A stretch of 5,453 nucleotides of DNA from the NCBI GenBank assembly GCA_947176325.1, contig CAMWQD010000092.1, positions 1 to 5,453 on the forward strand. Direction: 5' to 3'. Every line of letters begins with the position of its first letter. Positions within the stretch are counted from its first letter, which is position 1. A program made the position numbers and the translations under genes. A model generated the notes under the pieces. It worked only from the letters and a program-made list of their open reading frames with translations, ran no database searches and was not told the origin of the DNA. The DNA comes from an uncultured Bacteroidales bacterium. Lineage in GTDB: Bacteria; Bacteroidota; Bacteroidia; Bacteroidales; P3. This document shows, one piece after another, positions 1-5,289 of the stretch.

Positions 1-45
1 CTATGAAACAAATGCGGCACGGAAGAAGATAAATTAATAAAAATC
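1..45 (+). other. Leader before folD, possibly with the 3' end of an upstream gene
   Basis: This short stretch precedes folD. One frame reads Met-Lys-Gln-Met-Arg-His-Gly-Arg-Arg and stops at 30-32, which would suit the basic, Met-containing C-terminus of an upstream protein such as the signal recognition particle protein Ffh, a gene I recall near folD in some Bacteroidota. A second frame stays open to a stop at 35-37, so the sequence does not decide between them. Bases 30-45 are almost all A and T and contain no GGAGG-like ribosome site, as is usual for Bacteroidota leaders. I see no clear promoter of the Bacteroidales TAnnTTTG type. The Ffh idea is a weak inference. Confidence 0.3.
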
Positions 46-930
46 ATGAAGATTATAGACGGAAAAACCATTTGCGCGGAAGTGAAGAGCGAAATCGCAG
101 CCGAAATCGCGCAAATCATCGACAGCGGACAACGCGCCCCGCACATGGCCGCCATTCTGGTGGGGCACGACGGTGCCAGCGAAACCTACGTGGCCAGCAA
201 GGACAAGAACTGCAAGGCCGTGGGCATGACCTCTTCGCTCTACCGTTACGAAGACAACGTTTCCGAGAAAGAACTTTTGGAAGTGATCAACTTCCTCAAC
301 AACGACGACGAAGTGGACGGCTATATCGTGCAACTTCCCCTTCCCAAGCATATAGACTCCGATAAGGTGATGGCCGCCGTCAACCCCGACAAGGACATAG
401 ACGGCTTCAGCCCCGCCAACCTCGGAAAGCTGGTGATGGGCGAAGACACCTTCATTCCCGCCACCCCCTGCGGCATCATGGAGCTGATTCGCCGCGCCGG
501 TATCGAAACCGTGGGCAAAAACTGCGTGGTGTTGGGCCGAAGCAACATCGTGGGCACCCCCATGGCCCTGCTTCTGAGCCGCAACAAACCCGACGCCAAC
601 GCCACGGTGACGCTCTGCCACAGCAAGACCCAAGACCTTGCCGAAATCACCCGCCGCGCCGACATCTTGGTGGCCGCTATCGGCAAACCCGGTTTCGTGA
701 AAGCCGATATGGTGAAGGAAGGAGCCGTGGTGATTGACGTGGGCATTCACCGCATCGCCGACGAAAGCCAACCCAACGGCTTCCGCATCATGGGCGACGT
801 GGACTTTCCCGCCGTGTCGAAGAAATGCAGCGCCATTACCCCCGTTCCGGGCGGTGTGGGCGCGATGACGATTGCGGCGCTTCTGATGAACACGATGAAG
901 GCCTATCACAAACGTTTCCCTAAAAAATAA
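46..930 (+). CDS. folD: Bifunctional methylenetetrahydrofolate dehydrogenase/methenyltetrahydrofolate cyclohydrolase FolD
   Basis: FolD is a cytoplasmic homodimeric enzyme. It oxidises 5,10-methylene-THF with NADP+ and hydrolyses the methenyl product to 10-formyl-THF, which supplies purine and formyl-Met synthesis. The 294 residues match the usual family length. The N-terminal catalytic domain has the Tyr48-xxx-Lys52 pair (YVASK), the QLPLP loop at 96-100 and the KDIDGF motif at 116-121. PATPCG follows at 138-143. The Rossmann-fold nucleotide-binding domain begins with GRSNIVGTPMA at 164-174. Near the end, PGGVGAMT at 268-275 replaces the usual PGGVGPMT, with Ala273 (codon GCG) where the family has Pro. 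The start ATG follows an A/T-rich leader and gives the expected N-terminus (I-I-D-G-K). The gene ends 7 bases before glmM, so the two are probably co-transcribed. Identification is secure. Confidence 0.97.
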   Translation: MKIIDGKTICAEVKSEIAAEIAQIIDSGQRAPHMAAILVGHDGASETYVASKDKNCKAVGMTSSLYRYEDNVSEKELLEVINFLNNDDEVDGYIVQLPLPKHIDSDKVMAAVNPDKDIDGFSPANLGKLVMGEDTFIPATPCGIMELIRRAGIETVGKNCVVLGRSNIVGTPMALLLSRNKPDANATVTLCHSKTQDLAEITRRADILVAAIGKPGFVKADMVKEGAVVIDVGIHRIADESQPNGFRIMGDVDFPAVSKKCSAITPVPGGVGAMTIAALLMNTMKAYHKRFPKK

Positions 931-937
931 GCGCGAA

Positions 938-2371
938 ATGGCTCTTATAAAATCCATATCGGGCATCCGCGGCACCATAGGCGGCTTGCAGGGAGAGAAC
1001 CTCACCCCTGTCGATATCGTCAAGTTCACCTGCGCCTTCGCGCAATTCCTCAAGATCCGCCACGAAAAGACCGATGCCCGGGGCGCGCGCCGCGCCGTGA
1101 GAGTGGTGGTGGGACGCGATGGCCGCATGTCGGGAGACATGGTGAACCGTTTGGTTACGGGCAGTCTTTTGGGTATGGGCGTGAATGTGATTGACCTCGG
1201 ACTTTCCACCACCCCTACCGTCGAAATGGCGGTGACCCACCATAGGGCGCAGGGCGGCATCATCCTCACCGCCAGCCACAACCCCGCCGAATGGAACGCA
1301 CTCAAGCTGCTCGGACAATCGGGAGAATTTCTCGATGCCGCCGAAGGGCAAGAAGTTCTTGCCCTTGCCGAAAAAATGGATTTTTCGGCTGCGCCCGTCC
1401 GTCAGTTGGGCAAGCTCACCTACGACACCCAAGCGATAGCCTACCACATCTCCAAAGTGCTGCGCCTGAGAGACGTAGACCCATACACTATCAAGAAAGC
1501 CCGCCTGCGCGTGGTGGTAGACGGCATCAACTCCACGGGAGGAGAAGTCATCTCTCGCCTGCTCAAGACCTTGGGCGTTCAATCCGTCAAGGTAATCAAC
1601 GGCATTCCCAACGGAAACTTCGCCCATAATCCCGAACCCCTCCCCGCCCACCTCACCGAACTCTCGGAAAAGGTAAGGAAATACAAGGCCGACCTCGGCA
1701 TCTCCGTAGACCCGGACGTAGACCGGCTGGCCTTTGTATGCGAGGACGGCAGCATGTTCGGCGAGGAATACACGCTGGTTTCCGTGGCCCGATACGTGCT
1801 CGGCAACCGCAGGGGCCCCAACAACACCGTGTCGAATATGTCGTCCACCCGCGCCCTGCGCGACATCACCGAAGACGTTGGCGGCCAATACTTTTCCGCA
1901 CCCGTAGGCGAAGTGAACGTAGTGGCCAGGATGAAGCAGGTAAAGGCCGTGATAGGCGGCGAAGGCAACGGCGGCGTCATCTACCCCGCCCTGCACTATG
2001 GCCGCGACGCCCTCGTCGGCGTGGCTCTCTTCCTCTCGGCCTTCGCCAAGCAACGCCTCATGGACGAAACCTTCTCCATGACCCTCCTCCGCAGCTCCCT
2101 TCCCCCCTACGTCATCTCGAAAAACCGCATCGACCTCACCCCCGGCATGAAGCCCGACGCGATTCTGTCGAAAATCCGCAGGAAATACGCCTCCGAAAAA
2201 ATTTCCACCGAAGACGGCATCCGCATCGACTTCGAGAAGACGCGCGAATGGGTGCAGCTGCGCAAATCCAACACCGAGCCCATCATGCGGGTGTATGCCG
2301 AAAGCACCACGGCCAGGAAAGCCGAGGCCTTGGGCAAGAAATTTGTCAACGAAATCAAACAATCCAAATAG
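938..2371 (+). CDS. glmM: Phosphoglucosamine mutase GlmM, archaeal/Bacteroidota-type alpha-D-phosphohexomutase
   Basis: This cytoplasmic enzyme of the four-domain phosphohexomutase superfamily interconverts glucosamine-6-phosphate and glucosamine-1-phosphate, on the route to UDP-GlcNAc for peptidoglycan and LPS. At 477 residues it is a little longer than usual. The N-terminus has SGIRGT at 8-13. The phosphoserine loop TASHNP is at 111-116, with Ser113 the residue that carries phosphate. The metal loop DPDVDR is at 258-263 (Asp258, 260, 262). The sugar-specificity loop GGEGNGG is at 340-346, and the phosphate-binding loop RKSNTEP at 442-448 has Asn where many relatives have Gly. A charged stretch at about 43-52 looks like a small lineage insertion before VVVGRDGR. 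The GGEGNGG loop resembles archaeal-type GlmM rather than E. coli GlmM, so phosphomannomutase or phosphoglucomutase activity cannot be fully excluded. Codons 136-151 hold two abutting inverted repeats. The gene ends 9 bases before lemA. Confidence 0.9.
   Translation: MALIKSISGIRGTIGGLQGENLTPVDIVKFTCAFAQFLKIRHEKTDARGARRAVRVVVGRDGRMSGDMVNRLVTGSLLGMGVNVIDLGLSTTPTVEMAVTHHRAQGGIILTASHNPAEWNALKLLGQSGEFLDAAEGQEVLALAEKMDFSAAPVRQLGKLTYDTQAIAYHISKVLRLRDVDPYTIKKARLRVVVDGINSTGGEVISRLLKTLGVQSVKVINGIPNGNFAHNPEPLPAHLTELSEKVRKYKADLGISVDPDVDRLAFVCEDGSMFGEEYTLVSVARYVLGNRRGPNNTVSNMSSTRALRDITEDVGGQYFSAPVGEVNVVARMKQVKAVIGGEGNGGVIYPALHYGRDALVGVALFLSAFAKQRLMDETFSMTLLRSSLPPYVISKNRIDLTPGMKPDAILSKIRRKYASEKISTEDGIRIDFEKTREWVQLRKSNTEPIMRVYAESTTARKAEALGKKFVNEIKQSK
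1344..1366 (+). repeat. Perfect 11-bp inverted repeat inside glmM (hairpin 1)
   Basis: The left arm AAGGGCAAGAA (1344-1354) is the exact reverse complement of the right arm TTCTTGCCCTT (1356-1366), with a single G between them. In RNA the innermost pairs would open, giving a 9-bp stem with loop AAGTT. It spans codons 136-143 of glmM, in the surface helix region after the catalytic serine domain loop. It directly abuts a second inverted repeat. The arm word GGGCAAG recurs at 1408-1414, so an alternative pairing with the right arm is possible; this word is common here because Gly-Lys is often coded GGC AAG. Function is unknown. Confidence 0.8.
1367..1389 (+). repeat. Perfect 9-bp inverted repeat inside glmM (hairpin 2)
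   Basis: GCCGAAAAA (1367-1375) is the exact reverse complement of TTTTTCGGC (1381-1389), with a 5-base loop ATGGA. It begins on the base after hairpin 1 ends and starts exactly at codon 144 of glmM (Ala-Glu-Lys-Met-Asp-Phe-Ser-Ala). No U-tract follows the stem, because the run of T is part of the right arm, so it does not look like an intrinsic terminator. It could be an mRNA stability or pausing element, a DNA cruciform site, or chance. The repeat itself is certain; its role is not. Confidence 0.8.
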
Positions 2372-2380
2372 CATTGTCGT

Positions 2381-2983
2381 ATGAAAAAGAAATTAGGAAC
2401 CGTAGGCATCATCGTCATCGTCGTCGCTTTGTTGGCGATGTGGGTGATTTCGATTTATAACGGCCTTGTGAGGAAAGACGAGGCGGTGGCCTCGGCCTGG
2501 AGTCAGGTGGAGAACGTATACCAACGCCGCGCCGACCTCATTCCCAATTTGGTAAGCACCGTGAAAGGCGCCGCCGATTTCGAGCGGAACACCTTGCAGG
2601 AAGTGGTGGAAGCCCGCGCTTCGGCCACGCAGGTGAAGCTCTCGGCAGACGAACTCACCGAAGCCAATGTAGCCAAGTTTCAGGCCGCCCAAGACGCTTT
2701 GAGCGCCTCCTTGGGACGCTTGTTGGTGAGCGTGGAACGCTATCCCGACCTCAAGGCCACGCAGAATTTCCGCGATTTGCAGGCGCAGCTGGAAGGCACC
2801 GAAAACCGCATTGCCGTGGAGCGGCAGAAATTCAACGAGAAAGTAAAGGAATACAACACCACCCTTCGCCGCTTCCCCACCAATATCTTCGCCTCGATGT
2901 TCCATTTCGAAAAGAAAGGATATTTCACGGCCAAGGAAGGAGCCGACGAAGCTCCCGAAGTGGATTTTGATTTCGGAAAATAA
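2381..2983 (+). CDS. lemA: LemA family membrane-anchored protein
   Basis: LemA family proteins are a widespread bacterial group of unclear biochemical role; the structure known for the family is a long helical bundle. The 200-residue protein has a short basic N-terminus (MKKK) and one hydrophobic helix at about 6-25. The family signature runs from 26 to about 68: YNGLVRKDE, AWSQVENVYQRR and DLIPNLVSTVKG, followed by a glutamate-rich helix. A second long helical region (about 90-160) contains ENRIAVERQKFNEKVKEYN, and FPTNIFASMFHF follows at 165-176. The tail is acidic (EVDFDFGK). By the positive-inside rule the bundle should lie outside the inner membrane, in the periplasm. Its stop codon overlaps the TPM gene start by one base (TAATG), a strong sign of co-expression. 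LemA genes are often found beside TPM-domain genes, as here. The family call is secure; the function is not known. Confidence 0.93.
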   Translation: MKKKLGTVGIIVIVVALLAMWVISIYNGLVRKDEAVASAWSQVENVYQRRADLIPNLVSTVKGAADFERNTLQEVVEARASATQVKLSADELTEANVAKFQAAQDALSASLGRLLVSVERYPDLKATQNFRDLQAQLEGTENRIAVERQKFNEKVKEYNTTLRRFPTNIFASMFHFEKKGYFTAKEGADEAPEVDFDFGK

Positions 2984-3819
2984 TGAGAGGCCTGCAAAAA
3001 ATCGCACGCCTCGTTTTGGCGGTATGCTTCGTGGGCGCGGGCGGACTGACAACAGCTTCGCTCGCCCGCAACCTCGTTCCGCCCGCGCCCGTTCCTCCGC
3101 GTCTGGTCAACGACTATGCCGGCATTCTGCAACAGGAGGCATTCGGGCTCGAAAGGGTGCTGCGGGCGTTCAACGACAGCACCTCCAATCAGATAACCAT
3201 TGTAACCCTCAACGACTTAGGCAACTATTCGGCCTCGCAGATGGCCTATGAAATAGGGGAACGTTGGGGCGTGGGCAACGCCAAGTACGACAACGGCGTG
3301 GTGATTCTCATCAAGCCCCGCAACGACTATGGCGCGGGCGAGGTGTTCATTGCGCCCGGCTACGGCTTGGAGGCCGTCTTGCCCGATGCGGTATGCAAAC
3401 GCATTGTCGACGACGAAATGATTCCCTATTTCCGCCAAGGCGAATATGCGGAAGGTGTGCTTGCCGCCTTGCAGGTTATCATGCCGCTGGCCGCGGGCGA
3501 AATCTCCGTGAAGGAATATATGCCGCAGGAGGATGTGGCGATTGCCCTTGCGCTGATTTTTGCGATAATGGCGGTAGGCCTCGTTGTTTTCGCCGTGGCT
3601 GTCGTGGCCGCCAAGAACAAGAACAAAAATAACAAGGGAGGCTTCGGAGGGAACGACGATATGGGCAGAGGCCTGCGCACCGCGGTCTTGGCCACCTTGT
3701 TGAGCGGCATGGGCAACTCGGGAGGTTCCCGAAGCGGCGGAGGAGGATTCGGAGGAGGCGGTTTCGGAGGCTTCGGCGGAGGAAGTTTCGGCGGAGGCGG
3801 CGCCGGCGGGCGGTTCTAA
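2983..3819 (+). CDS. TPM-domain (YgcG/Psb32 type) membrane protein with Gly-rich tail
   Basis: The 278-residue protein starts with a likely signal peptide (1-28, basic start, hydrophobic 9-22, possible cleavage after Ser-Leu-Ala at 26-28). The TPM domain covers about 38-170, with the opening VNDYAGIL (42-49), the SNQITIVTL strand (68-76), the WGVGNAKYDNGVVILI segment (95-110), APGYGLE (124-130) and a late Ala-rich helix. A transmembrane helix at about 186-210 is followed by the basic stretch KNKNKNNK, which implies a cytoplasmic C-terminus. The last 30 residues are mostly glycine broken by Phe at 256, 261, 264, 269 and 278. TPM domains occur in plant photosystem II repair proteins and in bacterial YgcG-like proteins; acid phosphatase activity has been reported for some, but I cannot assign it here. 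Such Gly-rich tails are common in this bacterial subfamily. The gene overlaps lemA by one base, suggesting a functional pair. Confidence 0.92.
   Translation: MRGLQKIARLVLAVCFVGAGGLTTASLARNLVPPAPVPPRLVNDYAGILQQEAFGLERVLRAFNDSTSNQITIVTLNDLGNYSASQMAYEIGERWGVGNAKYDNGVVILIKPRNDYGAGEVFIAPGYGLEAVLPDAVCKRIVDDEMIPYFRQGEYAEGVLAALQVIMPLAAGEISVKEYMPQEDVAIALALIFAIMAVGLVVFAVAVVAAKNKNKNNKGGFGGNDDMGRGLRTAVLATLLSGMGNSGGSRSGGGGFGGGGFGGFGGGSFGGGGAGGRF
3721..3816 (+). repeat. Degenerate TTCGGAGG / GGCGGAGG repeat tract coding Phe-Gly-rich tail
   Basis: This purine-rich stretch at the 3' end of the TPM gene repeats Phe-Gly units, with TTC codons at 3748, 3763, 3772 and 3787 each followed by GGA/GGC runs. It codes for 21 glycines among residues 247-276. 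The many closely spaced GG pairs could form two-layer G-quadruplexes on the + strand or its mRNA, and the repetition could allow slippage and length variation between strains. The internal GGAGG words look like Shine-Dalgarno sites but no start codon uses them. The repeat is seen directly; any structural or slippage role is inference. Confidence 0.75.
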
Positions 3820-3838
3820 GCAATTTAAACGATACACT

Positions 3839-4297
3839 ATGACACTCCTTTTGATTGCAGGTCTCGTTGTGGTAGGCCTTATTCTAATCGCTTTGGAAAT
3901 TTTGGTATTTCCCGGCATGATAGCGGGGCTTCTCGGCTTGGGAGCCTTGGCATACAGTGTCTATTTCGCCTTCACCGCCTGCGGCAACACCCTCGGATGG
4001 GTGGTTTTGGTGGCGGTGCTGTTGCTGTCGCTAATCTCGCTCATCTTCATCTTCCGCCGCAAGACGTGGAAGAAATTGCAGTTGGATACTTCGTTGGAAA
4101 ACAAGTTGAATCAGGAATTCACCAAGATATTGCCCGGGCAGGAAGGCACCACGGTTTCGCGCCTCGCCCCCACGGGCAAAATCGAAATCGAGGGCGAATT
4201 CTACGAAGCGCAGTCGCTTTCCACGTTCATCGACCCCCGCAAGAAAATTCGGGTGGCCAAGGTGGAAGGTGCCAAAATCTACGTCGAACAATATTAA
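3839..4297 (+). CDS. Short NfeD family membrane protein (OB-fold type without protease domain)
   Basis: NfeD proteins are partners of prokaryotic flotillins. This one is the short form of 152 residues. It has hydrophobic helices at about 3-22, 26-47 and 52-72, then the basic segment FRRKTWKK (72-79), which places the C-terminal part in the cytoplasm. A small beta-rich domain at about 97-152 (GQEGTTVSRLAPTGKIEI, FYEAQS, IRVAKVEGAKIYVEQ) fits the OB-fold NfeD domain. The long NfeD form also has a ClpP-like serine protease domain, absent here. The gene lies 11 bases before floA, matching the conserved nfeD-flotillin pairing and supporting a complex that acts on membrane microdomains. The 19-base gap before it is the longest between genes here and is A/T-rich, but I see no clear promoter. 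The start is the only ATG that keeps the full first helix. Confidence 0.92.
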   Translation: MTLLLIAGLVVVGLILIALEILVFPGMIAGLLGLGALAYSVYFAFTACGNTLGWVVLVAVLLLSLISLIFIFRRKTWKKLQLDTSLENKLNQEFTKILPGQEGTTVSRLAPTGKIEIEGEFYEAQSLSTFIDPRKKIRVAKVEGAKIYVEQY

Positions 4298-4308
4298 TAT
4301 AAAAAGAT

Positions 4309-5286
4309 ATGTCGGTAGGTATGATTGTTTCCGTTGTGCTGATAGGCCTGTTCCTGTTATGGCTTCTCTTCTATTTCATTCCCGTGGGGCTGTGGTTCAA
4401 CGCCCTCGTGTCGGGTGTCAACGTCTCGCTCATTCAGCTTATCCTGATGCGTTGGCGCAAGGTGCCCCCCACCGTCATCGTGCGCAACCTCATCGCCGCC
4501 AAGAAAGCGGGCTTGAAACTCAACCGCAACGAACTCGAAGCCCACTATCTGGCCGGCGGCCACCTCAACCTTGTGGTGCAGGCGCTCATTTCGGCCGATA
4601 AAGCCAACATGAACCTCGATTTCAAGACCGCCACGGCCATCGACCTGGCCGGACGCAACGTGTTCGAAGCCGTGCAGATGTCGGTAAACCCCAAGGTCAT
4701 CAACACGCCCCCCGTTACGGCGGTAGCCAAAGACGGCATCCAGCTCATCGCCACGGCGCGTGTTACGGTGCGCACCAATATCAAGCAGTTGGTGGGCGGT
4801 GCCGGCGAAGAAACCATTTTGGCCCGTGTGGGGGAAGGCATCGTCACCTCCATCGGTTCGGCCGTCACCCACAAACAAGTGCTGGAAAACCCCGACTCCA
4901 TTTCGCGGGTGGTATTGGAAAAAGGCCTCGATTCGGGCACGGCCTACGAAATTCTCTCCATCGACATCGCCGATATCGACGTGGGCAAGAATATCGGGGC
5001 GCAGTTGCAGATAGACCAAGCCAATGCCGATAAGAACATCGCCCAGGCCAAAGCCGAGGAAAGACGCGCCATGGCCGTGGCCTCCGAACAGGAAATGAAG
5101 GCAAAGGCGCAGGAAGCCCGCGCCAAGGTAATCGAAGCCGAAGCGGAAGTGCCCTTGGCGCTCGCCGCCGCTTTCCGCAGCGGAAACCTCGGCGTTATGG
5201 ACTACTACCGTATGGAAAACGTGAAATCGGACACGCAGATGCGCGATTCCATTTCGAAAGCGGGGCAGAAATACGCCGGCAAATAA
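4309..5286 (+). CDS. floA: Flotillin-like protein FloA (SPFH family, YqfA type)
   Basis: FloA forms oligomers on the inner membrane that organise functional microdomains and influence membrane fluidity, protein secretion and cell-wall synthesis (known mainly from Bacillus subtilis). The 325 residues match the family length. A hydrophobic anchor covers 5-29, followed by the amphipathic segment SGVNVSLIQLILMRWRKVPP (35-54). Near-universal FloA motifs follow: HYLAGG (79-84), AIDLAGR (110-116), EAVQMSVNPKVI (120-131), LVGGAGEETILARVGEGIV (161-179) and EILSIDIADIDVGKNIGA (214-231). A coiled-coil region rich in Ala and Glu spans about 232-282 (DKNIAQAKAEERRAMAVA and repeats), and the C-terminal block VPLALAAAFRSGNLGVMDYY is at 281-300. 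An in-frame ATG at 4321 could be an alternative start, but 4309 keeps the full anchor and follows an A-rich leader. NfeD upstream is the expected partner, and truA begins only 3 bases downstream. Confidence 0.97.
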   Translation: MSVGMIVSVVLIGLFLLWLLFYFIPVGLWFNALVSGVNVSLIQLILMRWRKVPPTVIVRNLIAAKKAGLKLNRNELEAHYLAGGHLNLVVQALISADKANMNLDFKTATAIDLAGRNVFEAVQMSVNPKVINTPPVTAVAKDGIQLIATARVTVRTNIKQLVGGAGEETILARVGEGIVTSIGSAVTHKQVLENPDSISRVVLEKGLDSGTAYEILSIDIADIDVGKNIGAQLQIDQANADKNIAQAKAEERRAMAVASEQEMKAKAQEARAKVIEAEAEVPLALAAAFRSGNLGVMDYYRMENVKSDTQMRDSISKAGQKYAGK

Positions 5287-5289
5287 ACC

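Noticed and set aside
34..1305. Open frame of about 420 codons on the - strand across folD and early glmM
   Set aside because: It is codon-aligned with folD and exists because folD has no TTA, CTA or TCA codons, whose complements are stops. The translation is low in recognisable motifs and rich in His, Gly and Val, as expected of a mirror frame.
1344..1389. Reading the glmM hairpins as an intrinsic terminator
   Set aside because: No run of T follows either stem. The T run at 1381-1385 is itself the right arm of hairpin 2, and the site is deep inside an intact coding gene.
920..2374. Open frame of about 480 codons on the - strand spanning all of glmM
   Set aside because: This is the same mirror effect: glmM lacks TTA, CTA and TCA codons in frame. 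The opposite-strand product shows no domain I recognise, while the + strand product has every catalytic loop of its family.
2983..3030. TPM protein as a lipoprotein through Cys15 (Leu-Ala-Val-Cys)
   Set aside because: The residue before Cys is Val, where lipoboxes need Gly, Ala or Ser, and a normal signal peptidase site (Ser-Leu-Ala) follows at 26-28.
2986..3676. Ten-base direct repeat AGAGGCCTGC at 2986-2995 and 3667-3676 as a possible duplication or attachment site
   Set aside because: Both copies encode Arg-Gly-Leu in the same frame with preferred codons, and no longer homology or mobile gene surrounds them.
3726..3785. GGAGG words in the TPM gene tail as ribosome binding sites for a nested gene
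   Set aside because: No start codon with a following open frame lies at a proper distance, and the words are explained by GGA GGx glycine codons.
4321..4323. Alternative FloA start at the in-frame ATG at 4321
   Set aside because: It would remove only four residues. The first ATG at 4309 sits just after an A-rich leader and gives a more usual N-terminus, so 4309 is preferred, though not proven.
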